Made by a program: the position numbers and the translations under genes. From Limnanthes douglasii subsp. nivea (Eukaryota > Streptophyta > Magnoliopsida > Brassicales > Limnanthaceae), in contig JAUPFV010000002.1 in assembly GCA_036936605.1 (NCBI GenBank), positions 339,328,654-339,392,653 of the forward strand: a stretch of 64,000 bases of DNA. The letters are read 5' to 3'. Shown one piece after another: positions 34,973-47,239 of the stretch. Below the pieces are notes generated by a model, which was given only the letters and a program-made list of their open reading frames with translations, was not told the DNA's origin and searched no databases. Position 1 is the first letter of the stretch. Each line of letters opens with the position of its first letter.

Positions 34973-35397
34973 GGTTTTGAATTGTACATCGTCCCTCGAC
35001 TATCGCGTTTGGTGGCAGATAGTCCATTGATTTTCAAATGTACGTTGACAGTCCCTGGACTATCGCATTTAGATAAAGTTAGTTCACCAAATCCTCTTAT
35101 CCATGAGAGGCTGCCATTTGTCACCATAGTCCACAGATGTTTGTATCACTACTAGTCTCTTGAGTTTAGTTGTCCATAATATTGTACATTTTGGGTTTGA
35201 CCTAAACTCAAGGGACAAGTGGTGATACAAAAATCCGGAGACTATGGTGACAGGTGGTGGCCTCTCATGAATCAGAGGATTTGGTGGACTTACTTTATCC
35301 AAACGCGATAGTCCAGAGACTGTCAACGGACATTTGAAAGTTAATGGACTATCTGCCACCAAACGCGATAGTTGATGGACGATTTACTGTTCAATGC
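34973..35397. mobile_element. MULE-type MITE with long terminal inverted repeats
   Basis: 425 bp made of two inverted arms of about 190 bp. The left arm starts GGTTTTGAATTGTACATCGT and the right arm, read on the minus strand, starts GCATTGAACAGTAAATCGTC. Both arms contain ACTATCGCGTTTGGTGGCAG. It is flanked by a perfect 10-bp duplication CTTCATTTGG (34963-34972, 35398-35407). The 10-bp duplication and long inverted repeats suggest Mutator-like mobilisation. No transposase. Confidence 0.88.
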
Positions 35398-35407
35398 CTT
35401 CATTTGG

Positions 35408-36149
35408 TGACTAATCACACTTGAATAGGTAAAATCATTATACTTAAAAAATTTCTTTTACCATTATTCATTGTTTTGGCTTTATATTTGAGAAATAAAA
35501 TCCCTAAACTTTAGGGATAAGAAAGAGCTACATTTAAATTTTGCCACCAATATTTTCATGGAATTTACCATTCAATGCTAGTTTGTAAAACTGTTGGTGG
35601 TTTTTAAAGTTGGTGCGAACACTAGTGTTACAACCACTCCGTTTTGTGAGTACAGATTTTATTCATACATTGTTTTAGGGTTTAAAAATGGGTTTGAATT
35701 TTTGTTAAGTGGATCAGATTTTAATGTCTGACTTGGTCCAATCCATTTAATTAGTAAATAGTATATGCTAAAAGTAAATGGTACACGGTACAAATGAAAA
35801 TTTATTTTTTTATGGGACAGTAGATTAGACATATGATATGACAAGTGTTCGAAGAACCAATAATAAAATAAAAAAATTACCAACTGCGTCTAAACACTCA
35901 CATGCCGGACAAACTAAATATACAACATTTTAAAACGCGATAGATTACTAAAAGACAAGAAAAACGAAATAGACTAGTTTAAAACAAACATAAAAGATGA
36001 AACTCCGCAGTGATTTTTTGTGTCCAAAATATATTTAAAACATTTAAATAAAATTAGAGTTATGTAAATTTTATAAAAATATCGAGATATATTTTATTTG
36101 GGATGGAATCCAATGAAGTATTAAAATAACATCTATTTTGAAATTTAGA
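35408..36149. other. No recognisable gene
   Basis: AT-rich sequence; the first part may be the outer end of the chromovirus LTR. Nothing else recognised. Confidence 0.45.
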
Positions 36150-36530
36150 ATATGTTTTACTGTTTAAATATATGCAGGAGCCTGTAAAAATTGGGTAATA
36201 ATTAAACAGTCTAATAAATACAGGATATAGCTTTAAATAGAAAGGTTGTATCCTATCCCGATTCTAACACCATAAATACGCTTCATTCGTCAACCAGTCT
36301 TTAAAATGTTAAATAAAGCCAGCGCTTCGTCGGTCTCTTTATACATTTTCTGTCATTGCTACTCTATATATAGCTACTATGTTTTTTCTCTGGCGACTAC
36401 TAGAAATAATTGATTTTTTCGTTTATATAATGTATATAAAAATTGATAAAACGTGGAGGGTAATGTGAAAACAAAAATAAAATAAAACTAAGTCCAAATA
36501 TGAATTAGGTAGATGAACGGTATTTCTTTT
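36150..36530 (+). repeat. Distal GLP upstream block, orphan copy
   Basis: Matches 45050-45420 and the reverse complement of 16440-16870 (AAAGGTTGTATCCTATCCCG, AATAATTGATTTTTTCG region). No GLP exon follows: the next GLP coding sequence downstream on this strand is GLP2 at 45.8 kb, which has its own copy of the block. This indicates a third copy of the GLP upstream region whose gene was lost. Confidence 0.7.
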
Positions 36531-37339
36531 AATTATTTGTAAAAGAAATTGCGCATTAAAAGATAGTATATTTATTCCTTAGTTATAAGTTCCAATACAT
36601 TCACAAATCCAAATACAATAAAAAAGACATAATATCAGATGCAATTAAATATGCCTCTATTTTAAAGAGAACAATAAATTTTCACGGGATTCCGAATACA
36701 ATGAACAACGATAATACTTTTAATAATTTTGTCAAAAAATATAACGATAATATTTTTAGCGATATAGCAAGTATGATTAGTCTCTTCCGACAAGAGTCTA
36801 TCTCATTGACGCTTTCCACCTACTCGATCTTCATCAAACGAAAATGAGTATTTTAATAACTTTTAATAGGCATAAGGTAAAAGTATTCTTGTATTTCACT
36901 CCAATATTTAAAAACAAAAAATTGAATAAATTGAGAACTTAAAAGTTATTGTTGCATGTATGATGTTCAGTCGAAGATTTAGATGTAAAGATTTTAGTTG
37001 GAAACTATGAGTTAGTTTAGTCGGATACAAGTGTTTATAATGCTGTTGGATCAGAAAGATGGACGAACGAAAATTTTTGAATACATATTTTCGCTGATGT
37101 GGAATGTGTTTGAAGATGGGGCAAGATAGTATAAACTACAATGTCAGCGCTTGTGGTATCACTACCCGTTTCAGGACAACCACATGGATGTCAAGGTTGT
37201 AGAGCTGATTTTGTTTGGATGTTTTAGGGAACACGAGCTTGGGAGGTTCAACTCACTTATCATTTGTTCTATAATATAATAGATAATTTGATGTTGGAGC
37301 AAGATTATTGTTTTTACTATTTCATATATATTATGATTA
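36531..37339. other. No recognisable gene
   Basis: AT-rich; no open frame of note and no transposon motif recognised. Confidence 0.45.
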
Positions 37340-38260
37340 AAAAATTACTGAATCGCTCAATAATCATGCAACATACGTAAAATAAATCGATCATTTTTGT
37401 ATTTCTGTTCTACTAGAACAAAAGTGAAATTACTTGTGAATTTGTTCATCTTAGCAACAGTTAGTTCCAATAAATTAATATATGTAGATGTCCATATAAT
37501 TTTCATATACTTTTTTATGCGTTTATCCCATCTTTTAGAACACGAACATAAACAGTGAACCTGTATAAAATAAGGAAAACGAATATAACATAACATTTGG
37601 AGTTTAGATTTTATGGATCTTATAATCATGAAAGCGACAAACAATATTTATGAATGATAAAGGAATAATTTACCTAGGTATAATATGAATAATCTCTCAT
37701 CAAATCACGGAAAAAAATAATTCTTTTTATACGATTCACTTAAGAATAAACAAAAACAAAAGTTCTTAGGGGTTTGCCTGCAACTATCCATCTAGTATAC
37801 TCTTGTTCCTTTTCATTCTTCAGCGAGAATACAAATAAGCTTGATAAACCTTCAAAACGAATGAAAAAATAAAGGAAATGTTGTTTCCAGACACATGATG
37901 ATAAGATATCTAAACTTAGCCTTATTTATAGTCTTTATAATGTGAAGCCTAAAATTATAAAGCTCATCCTATTTTACTTCCTTGTTTTTAGAGATCATAA
38001 CCCGATAAGACTGATAAATTAATTTACATCATGAATGGTTAGTTCCCGCTTAAGTGTTGAGATTTGGGCCCTCTTCATTTTAATTCCTAAAAACAACTCG
38101 GTTACCACACTTGGGCCCATAACATCTTTTCACCCATAGGTCTAACTCATTTATTATTTAATTAAATCCATTACTTTTAATTTGGGATTTCCTTAAGACA
38201 ATGAACAAATATGTTTATTTAACATGTTTGTACATAAATATATTAAATAAATATATTCCA
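37340..38260 (-). repeat. Putative copia-C 3' LTR and adjoining sequence
   Basis: The minus strand begins TGGAATATAT right after a polypurine-type run (CAAGTGGAAGATCAC, 38261-38275), as for a copia 3' LTR. The distal part 37340-37640 is homologous to 22260-22556. No second LTR was found, so length and boundary are tentative. Confidence 0.5.
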
Positions 38261-41200
38261 GTGATCTTCCACTTGGACCGCCACATGCTGCTCAATAATG
38301 CATATTCAACTTTGATGGGAGCCTTGTCGATGAGAAAATGGTACAACCCCGTACATAACTGATAATAATAAATGATTAAAAACCTCTTACTCGTAATTTG
38401 AATAATATGATGCAACAATAATCACATTACCATAATCAATGAATTACTTGGGTCACTTATGGAGTGTGTCCTAAGAATAGTATTACTTGTAATCGTACAT
38501 ATCTACTCTTAATGGTTCTTACCTTTGGAGATCCAATACAGTATATATATATTGCAATAAAGTTTAATGTGAAAACTACTGCAAAATATAACATCAGATC
38601 CTATTACAAACTCTCATACTAAAATTAACAATCCTTTAAATCAACTATACCCATACAGATGGTGTGTTCCTAGAAAACCTTAGGCAAAACCACCTTTGTT
38701 AGAGGATCTACTATCATAGTGTTTATATATATATATATATGCTCGATACTTACCTGAACCATCTGTACTCTTTTTTTAATATACAAGAACTTCATGTCTA
38801 TATGTTTCGACCAAGAAAAGTTCCTATTACCGTTAGAGTATTGTACTACACAATTCCAGAGCCACAATTATCGGTTCAATGCCTCAAAGCACACAATAAA
38901 TTCTTTTACTATGGTGGCCAATATAACAAGTATTTTGTTTGTACTTTTCTAGGAATTTACACCTCTAGCCAATAAGAATATGTTTCATGATGTGCTCTTT
39001 AATGTGTCTATGCATCCACCAAAATACGAGTCGAAATAACCAATGATCTCCAGTTTATTTGACTTCCCATATGTCAACATGTGTCCTTTTGTTTATTGCA
39101 AATATCAAAGTACTGTTTTAACTACATTCCAGTGATCCATGTTTGGGTTACTAACATATCTCCCCAACATATTTGCATCAAATGCAATGTCCGACCTACT
39201 ACAAAATTGAGCATATATTAAACTCCTAACTTCCGAAGAATAATTGATGGTTTTTATTTCCTCAATCTCAAGTTTTGTCTTAGGACATTGACCCAAAATA
39301 AGTGTGTCACCCTTTGCTATAAGGGTACTTAGGGGTTTGCAATCTTCCAATTCTTAATGATGCAACACACTTTCAATGTATTCCTTTTGTGATAATCCAA
39401 GAATATCACGAGAGCGATCTCAGTGTATCTGGATTCCTAATACAAAACTTGCATTATTAAGATCCTTCATATCAAACTTGTGTGATAGAAATCCCTTTGT
39501 AGTGTGTAATAATTCCTCATTTTTAGCCTAGAAATATCCCATTTACATATAATATAAGAAATATAAAATTACTTCCACTGAACTAGTGATACACACAATC
39601 CTCAACCGAGTTGATTTTAAAGTCATAACTGACTATCACCTCGAGGAATTTGTAGTACAATTAACGAAAGGCTTGTTTGATCCCAAAGATGGATTTCATA
39701 ACCATGCAAACAAGATCCTTGGAGGTTCTTTCTACAAAATGTTATGGTTGCACTATATTGATGGTTTTCTTAATATTACCATTGAGAAAAATGGTCTTAA
39801 CATCCATCTGATGGAGCTCAAGGTCAAAATGCGCAACTAATGTCATGATGGTTTTAATTGAATTCTTTGTCGATAACAGAGTGAAAGTTTCTTCAAAATC
39901 AGTCTCTTCACGTTGAGTATATACCCTTTTGATACAAGATATGGTTTATACTTTCCATATTACCTAAAGAACTGCGTTTGGTTTTGTAAAGCCACTTACA
40001 ACCAATTATCTTTTTCTCTTCTGGTAATGGGGTAAAATCTCATACCACATTGTCCTGTATCGATTTGTACTCTTCCTTCATAGGTTAAATCCACTGCTTG
40101 AAAGTCTACATGAACCACATCTGTATCCAGGTTAGAACCCTCTAGCGGAACATCAATGTAAATTTGATGATTACTCTATTCTAAGGGGACCTAAATGATT
40201 GACATTACAACCAATCTTCTAATACCTCAGTATCACCATTAAAACCTTCATGAATCTCTATAGATTCTTCTTCAAAATTAATATATGTTCATTTACTTTC
40301 CCCGTAAACTTAACATCCTCTAGAAAATTGGCCATTCGTGTCTCAAATGTTATACCAGTTCCAGAATCATAAAACTTAAACCCCTTGGAATATTTGGAAT
40401 AACCTATAAAGAAACAAAGCACTGTTTTTGGGTCCAGTTTCTTTTTCTGCAGTCTGTAAGGCCTTCCCTCAGCTCGAAAACCCCACACATGCATATGCTT
40501 TAAATTGGTTATATGTCCATTCCAAAGCTCATATGGGGTGCATACACTAGCATTACCGGGGTAATCTGTTGAGTATGTAAGTGACTCAGTTGATTGCTTC
40601 CCCCAAAGAGATAATGGTAGAAATAAGCGCATTATCATACTTCTGACTATATATTTTAATGTTTGGTTTCGCCTCTCAAATACATCATTCGTGCAGGATG
40701 AACCTAAAATAGTGTATCGAAAGACTATGTCACACTTCTTGAGAATTTAGCAAATGGTCTTTTATGTTATTCACATGACCCGTATCTGCCATATTTCTCA
40801 CTACCACAGTTAAATCTAACGGTTTTAATGCTCTTACCGAGTTGTTTTTTAACTTCGGTCCTACAAGCTTTGGACATTTCTAGCGCGTCATGCTTTTTCT
40901 TCTTGACCGGACCATGACCCAGTCATTTACCATCTGTTTTCCTCTTAGTCCCTGCCCAGTTATAAAGGTTAACGCATGAATCTCACGTGCTTCATTTTCA
41001 AGGTTTTCCTCCTCTCATGCAGCGTGGAAAAACAACTCATTGATATTCCACCTTTCCTAGATGCAGTTATAGGTGGACTAAAAATACTTAAACCGGTTCG
41101 AATAAAACGGAAATGTGTACCTCACTATGCATTCCGCAAGAAGATTTAAACTGATTGTCTTTAACTTTTGGCCAATCATAAACATTCCCCAGAATGTGCT

Positions 41201-41393
41201 CTCAAATTTTACATATTCCATTATATTTTTTGGTAGATAGCTCTTTTATGAGCCGCTGCATATCTACCTTCTCATTTTTGGTAAAGGCTTTCTCGATGTC
41301 CGCGAGAAACACCGATATAATGGTAAAATTTTCAAGGATACCCCCCCACCCGGGAATGCTATTGTAATTACCTCTAGCTATAGACCCATGCAC
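38260..41393 (-). mobile_element. Copia-C element, decayed, gag to RNase H
   Basis: Minus-strand order is that of Ty1/copia. Gag UBN2 part at 41202-41393 (IEKAFTKNEKVDMQRLIKEL). Integrase at 40700-40960 (ACRTEVKKQLGKSIKTVR) and its C-terminus at 40258-40638 (TPYELWNGHITNLKHMHVWG, KLDPKTVLCFFIGYSKYSKG). RT at 39560-40250 with the YVDD box changed to YVNG near 39560. RT end at 39105-39350 (MLGRYVSNPNMDHWNVVKTV). RNase H end at 38670-38867 (NFSWSKHIDMKFLYIKKRVQ, MIVDPLTK), interrupted by a TA microsatellite. Heavily frameshifted and without a detected 5' LTR. Confidence 0.88.
38724..38740. repeat. TA microsatellite inside the copia-C RNase H remnant
   Basis: The TA run replaces conserved residues between EHI and the Met of MIVDPLTK, giving IYIYIN in translation. 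Confidence 0.8.
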
Positions 41394-41851
41394 AACTGAT
41401 TAGACTTCTCCCACCATTCATCTTCCTTAGATTCATCCGGTGTAATTTCTGACTAATGCTAGATGACAATATGGACAAACTTCTATATATTTAAATAATA
41501 ATTAACAAGGTGGTATTTTTTTAATTTTGAAATTGAAAAATTCTTATAATACTTTTATAATACTATACTACCAAAACTTAATAAGAAAATAACCTTATTT
41601 AATTAGACTTAAGGTCATGCATGACTAACACATGTTAAAAAATTAACTTTTTTGTTTGAGTTTCAACATTTTTTTTACCTTAGTCTAGATCATGTTTAAT
41701 TTCCTTATAAAATATTTTGGATCTTCTATAATTATTCAAAATCATATTTGGCCGCATACAATTTTTTTCCCTAAGTTATATTTCAATTGTTGAAAAATTA
41801 TAGACCAAAAACCGACAATACCTTATTATTGAGTGAAACCAAACTCACACT

Positions 41852-41884
<33 letters not shown>

Positions 41885-42779
41885 GCACTATGTTTCTCAT
41901 GATTTTAAACAACAACCGAATAATAATTTTTAATTACAGTGGATTTGGCTAAGATCTTTTCGCTTGAGACAATTTCTAACATCAAGATCGTTAACCTTTA
42001 AAAATGTTAATGAGGTAATCGTTCTCATTTTATTCTTCATCCACACTCACATTCATAATTTTGTTCATATTTAAGAACAAAAACCATGATTAACATTATG
42101 ACATGCCTATAAAATCCTTTGTTCATATGATATTAAACTAAGGATATTAGGAAATAATATTATTCTAACTTTTTATATCTTTTTTTAAATCATGCATAAT
42201 TATATACAATAAAGATATTAAAATTTGTCATCAATTCAAACATACAATAAATATCTTGCTTATGCCGCACGACAACCTCAATAATCATGAGTTTAACTTT
42301 TTTTTGAGTTCTATTTTTTTATCTTAGTCTAAATCATGTTTAGTTTCCCTATAAAGTTATTTTGGATCTTCTATAACTATTGAAAGGCATATTGGAACAC
42401 ATACATATATTTACTTACTTAGTTATATTTTAATAGTTGATTCCAACGTATAGAGGAAAAAGTACATATGAGATGATACATAGAGTTTATTGTTATATAT
42501 GAGTCTGGAGATTTGTCTATTGTATGTAACATAATACAAAAAAAATTATATACACGACGAAACAAATTTAATCGAGACCTGAATATAAATTATCAATTTT
42601 TTTCTAAAACGATCATAATGTCAATATCGAGACTAGAGTATCTATTGGATTATTACGGACTTTGGTAAGGGGACCCATCTCATTATCCTCTTGTTTATCC
42701 ATATTTTTAAATACTACATAGTCCATTTTGATTCTTTTTGGTTGAACCCCTTGAAGAACATATATCCCTCATTCTTCCA
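41394..42779. repeat. AT-rich spacer with a TA microsatellite and a spaced direct repeat
   Basis: A TA run lies at 41852-41879. A block of about 100 bp (TTTTGGATCTTCTATAA and its flanks) occurs at 41660-41760 and again at 42300-42410. No gene recognised. Confidence 0.6.
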
Positions 42780-45049
42780 AGGATAGGTCAAGAATTGAAT
42801 CATGGAGAGTAAAGACCATACAACTTCGGATATGCTCAGCCGCTCCTGAGCTACCTTTCAGGAAAATTCTATAGCATCTTGAACATCCTTAACCTTGCCT
42901 CATCAATATTTTTTAACTCGTAGTGCAAAAAAATCTTATTCTCTTTCATATTTTTCTTCTAATACTATACAAAGCTTACATTGGCTAGATGAGTATTCTT
43001 GAGTTTGGCGATTTATTTCTCCAAAAACAACCTATTCTTCTCTCACTTTTATTAAGGTTAACCATAACCTAAAATTATATATTATAGGTTTCCATGAGTA
43101 AAGATTCTAGGAAATTTCTTCTTCTAATTGGGAGAAATGTGAGTGTTAAAGTTAGTTAATGTTTGTTCTCATGTGAGGTTGGGGAATGAGGATAAATTCC
43201 AGAACTATGCAAGATAGGGATTATTGGTTCTAACAATGAAAAAATGTAATTTTACAGGTAAAAATTGAAATAAGTACAAACAATAGTATATCATGTAAGA
43301 GGAAGTTATGTAAGACACGAGGGGGGCAGTAGTGTTGCATTTTTCTATGAAATTTATACCTTACTTTTGTCTTGCTAGCCACTTCTCGTTATGCCTTGGC
43401 CCTTCTTACGTCTGAAGTCCCAGTCCTCACTAAAGAATATGAAATGCTTCCTCTATTTTTTTCTTAATCTAATAAATCATCCACCTAATTGTATATGTCG
43501 ACAATGACAATGGAATAAAAATTAAAGGTGTTATCAAAGTTACTCAATAATTTTTTATGAATATCTTCATTTCAAAGTGGAGCTTGGACAATCGAGAAGC
43601 TACTAATGCTTGACATGAAATTCTTCCAATGGTTCGTCATCCCCTGGAAAGAGTAGAGGTCCAACAACTTAAAAATCTTATCTGCTCTAGGTGTAAAGGG
43701 AACCAGACTCCCCAATCAAGTTGGCCGAGGAATGAGTGTGGCCAAATTCAGGTAGTTGAACCTCAACAAACATAATAATCCTATATTTGAACTGGAGTTT
43801 GGAGATAAATTTAGGGAATAAATATTTATGGTGGATATCTATCAATTTATTTTATATCAAATCCCGATTAATATTCTTAAGAATAATGGAAGAAAAGTAT
43901 GTTCGTCGGTGGTACAATTGGGAGAGATGACTACTTGAAAATAATTCACGATGGTGGATAGAGTTGAGATCTCAAAATAATGTTGTGTCTCTAATAATTT
44001 TGAGTAAAAGATGAAAATGAGGATGAAGACGAGGACGATAAAAAGCTTATATAGACTAACTCTGACATTTCATTTTCATACTTTTTAATCATTGCTCTGT
44101 ACAAAGAGGTAAAATATCTCACGTTTGTAGATACCTATGCGAATCTAGCACCGCCATCAATCGTGAGCTATGCGAACACCATTCAAAAATAGTCACATGT
44201 CAAAACGAGTACGGTCTCGATACCAGGACAATCAAGGGAACAAATGTATCAGCCATTATTTTCCAGTTTGGACCTCCAACTAGACAATACAGTCCAACAC
44301 CCTTATAGATCATGTATAGCCCTACCATCTAATAATTTTGAACGTAACCTTCTCAACACAACCATACAGAATAGACCTCGAGAACCTCATAACATCAAAC
44401 CTAAATCTAGCTAAGGTTCACATGAAGTCTTGAAAGTTAAAACAACAAACTAGCCTATTTGCTCCTTCTAATCTAGACCCGTACAACAGATTCTCTCAAC
44501 CTTTAAGTTGGACACCAACATCCTTAGACATACATGAATCTTGTGAAGCTTGATGTGCTTCTCAAAAATATTCTTACCACTTGACTAAAGTCTAAATATA
44601 ATCTTGTCAAACCTTATGCGCTTCTCAAAAGTGTTCCTACCACTCGACTAAAGTCTAAATATTCGAGACCACTGAAACTCTAAGCTATGTCAAGAAAGAC
44701 TTCTTCAAACATATAAGACAAGGGATGTATCCAACTAGTGTACAAAAACTACTCAAACTAGTTAAAGAGTAAAAAGAATTGTTAGTCGAATTATAATACC
44801 GCAATTGACCATTAAATCTATATTTAGCGATAAACAACTAATACATGGAAACAATAGTTTGATAGCCATCTTATATTATATAGATAAGTTTCACGCGTTA
44901 TAAATTTAATTGTATTTATATAAATAAATTTATCCATTAAGAAAAAGTTAACCACTCATTCACATATTTATTAATCTTATGATTTGCTTTTATAAAAGGA
45001 AACCTTTTTAAATATCCTAACTAAACCAAATATAATAACTCTCTAAATA

Positions 45050-45420
45050 ATTGTAGGGGCTATAGATTGGTTACGATTATACAGTCTAATAAATATAAAT
45101 AATAGCTTTAAATATAAAGGTTGTATCCTTATCCCGATTTTACTACCCATAATCTCGCATTATTTGTCAACCACCCTTTAAAATGTCAAATAAAGCCACC
45201 TCTTCATCTTTGTATCTTCTATATATTTTCTATTAGCAGCTTGCTATTTCTATATATAGCTAGTTAGCTGCTAATAATTTATTTTCTGGCTACTACTTGA
45301 AATAATTGAGTACATCATGTATATAAAAATTAATAAAATGTGGAAGTCAATGTGAAAACAATATTCGGCATTAAACGACATAAAACAACATAAAACATGG
45401 AGATTGAGTTTGAAATTACA
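45050..45420 (+). repeat. Distal GLP upstream block, copy at GLP2
   Basis: Homologous to 16440-16870 (inverted) and 36150-36530 (direct). Lies about 0.4 kb upstream of GLP2. Confidence 0.7.
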
Positions 45421-45757
45421 ATCCAAATGGCCAGTATCCGAAAGATACAATATGTTAAGATTTGATTAATCCGCGAGCTAATTATTTCAAAAGCATAAAA
45501 TGTATTCCGATGGTATACTTTTATGATGCCACTTTAGAAAAGGATATATAAGCTTAATTGTAGCATTATGTCAAATGTTTTGAAACAAGATAAGATTTTA
45601 AATTACAGTCTCCACGTTAAACAAAAATGATTGTGACACAAAATATAAATAATGTAAGTTGTTACAAAATAACTCAGAATAATATATAGTTTAAAAGACG
45701 AGTAGCATTTGGCAAAATTGACTAAACTGAAGATGGAATAGTTCAAAGACTATTAAT

Positions 45758-45769
45758 CTATAAATAGAA
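45758..45769 (+). promoter_or_regulatory. TATA box of GLP2
   Basis: TCTATAAATAGA, about 65 bp before the ATG at 45825, in the same position as the GLP1 box. Confidence 0.75.
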
Positions 45770-45824
45770 TCTGGACATCAATATTATCTAAATCATCAAC
45801 AAGTTATAAAGTTGTAGGAGAACA

Positions 45825-46575
45825 ATGAAAAGTGTTTATGTTTTTGCTCTCTTGGCTTTGGCAGTGTCTTTTGTATCTGCTTATGACCCTAGCCCTCTCC
45901 AGGACTTCTGTGTGGCCACCAATGATCCCAAAAATGCTGGTTCGTTCATCGTTTCTTGCCTTTCTCTCATATTGGTATTTGAGTTTTAAAGATGCTCTAA
46001 CATTTTCTTTGTTTATGTATATGGGTTATAGTGTTTGTGAATGGAAGGCTATGCAAGGCCCAGCAAGATACAACTGCGGACGACTTCTTTGCATCAGGGC
46101 TCAACATCCCCGGAAACACCACAAACAAAGTCGGTTCAGCGGTCACGACTATCAACGTCGACAACAAGATTCCAGGACTCAACACCCTTGGTATATCCCT
46201 TGTCCGTATCGACTACGCACCAGGTGGTCAAAACCCACCACACATTCACCCAAGAGAGGATCAGAAATTTTAGTCCTTCTTGAAGGAACTCTTATGGTAG
46301 GCTTTGTGTCATCCAACCAAGACAAGAATAGGCTTTTCACCAAAACGTTGAAGCCGGGAGATGTTTTTGTGTTCCCGATCGGACAAATTCATTTCCAAGT
46401 GAATGTGGGGCATACTAAAGCTGTTGCCTTTGCTGGTTTGAGTAGCCAGAATGCTGGTGTCATTACTATTGCGAATACCGTGTTCGGGTCCAATCCACCT
46501 ATTGTTCCTGAGGTTCTTGCTAAGGCATTTCAGTTGGATGTTAATGTTGTGAAGGATCTTCAAGTCAAGTTCTAA
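45825..46575 (+). pseudogene. Germin-like protein GLP2, frameshifted in germin box 1
   Basis: Same structure as GLP1: exon 1 45825-45939, 92-bp GT-AG intron 45940-46031, exon 2 46032-46575. Signal peptide and first exon encode the same protein as GLP1. In exon 2 the text after HIHPR reads AGAGAGGATCAG where GLP1 has AGAGGCTCAG, a net 2-nt gain at about 46255-46262. Translation continues as EDQKF and stops at about 46273, losing the Glu ligand, box 2 and the rest of the cupin barrel. The remaining exon is open in the shifted frame to 46575 and otherwise matches GLP1. It is a recent pseudogene unless the insertion is a sequencing or assembly error. Confidence 0.9.
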
Positions 46576-46830
46576 TCAGCACATTTATATAAAAAACCAT
46601 CTTTACTAATAATTGTACTTTGATTATTTACTCTAGCCGTGTTTGCTGTATTTGAATAACAGAGTTTCGAGTAGCTCTCTTATCTGCTGGCTCTGATGTG
46701 AAGTATTTTACTTGTTATTTCTCTCGTATTAATTTGGTTTGTTACATGTTTCATTTTCTTTTGGATATGGTTACTAAGAAAATGTGTTTTAATTCTTGGG
46801 TGCGATACTAAAAAACTGTGTTTTATTATT

Positions 46831-47239
46831 AGTTATCGTTTTAGTTGAAGGTATTAGTCTACACACAAAATATAAATTAAATTATTAGAGATAATTTCTA
46901 TGAAACAATTCCATATCAAACTAATTCTCTCTAAAATACAATTCCAACCCCACGGTTTCGTTATCTATCTTGACAAATCCATGCCGAACATGTTAGCTTA
47001 GAGGCGAGTGGATTAAGATTTTTTAACTTATTTTGCAACATCGATTACGAGTACAACTAAGTATTTTGTCAACGACGAATTAAATGTGGTCATTCCAACT
47101 ACGGGTCTGTTGGTTTTGTTAGGACATATATATTGGTTTGTTGTCGTAGTAGCAAGATTAAGATCATATATTGATTTGAGATACTTGTCCTCGTCTAAAT
47201 CATTACAACATAATCATACTCGATTCAAATACAATTGGT
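46831..47239. other. No recognisable gene
   Basis: Spacer between the GLP2 3' flank and copia-2. It corresponds in position to 13.8-15.0 kb in arm A but is much shorter. Confidence 0.45.

Larger units (their letters stand above)
42780..46830 (-). repeat. Arm B of the large diverged inverted duplication
   Basis: Reverse-complement partner of 14990-20260, with GLP2 in the place of GLP1. It is shorter than arm A, mainly through lack of the arm A sequence near 19.25-19.98 kb. Non-coding parts have diverged clearly more than the GLP exons. 42780-44700 is the decayed repeat also seen at 17.2-20.3 kb. Confidence 0.8.

Noticed and set aside
39586..39840. Plus-strand frame of 84 codons
   Set aside because: It is antisense to copia-C RT; the minus strand carries the recognisable LELHQMDVKTIFLNG motif.
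45832..46575. A single 247-codon frame across GLP2
   Set aside because: It reads the wrong frame through exon 1, the intron and the first half of exon 2, and joins the true GLP frame only after the 2-nt insertion. The spliced GLP model is supported by GLP1.
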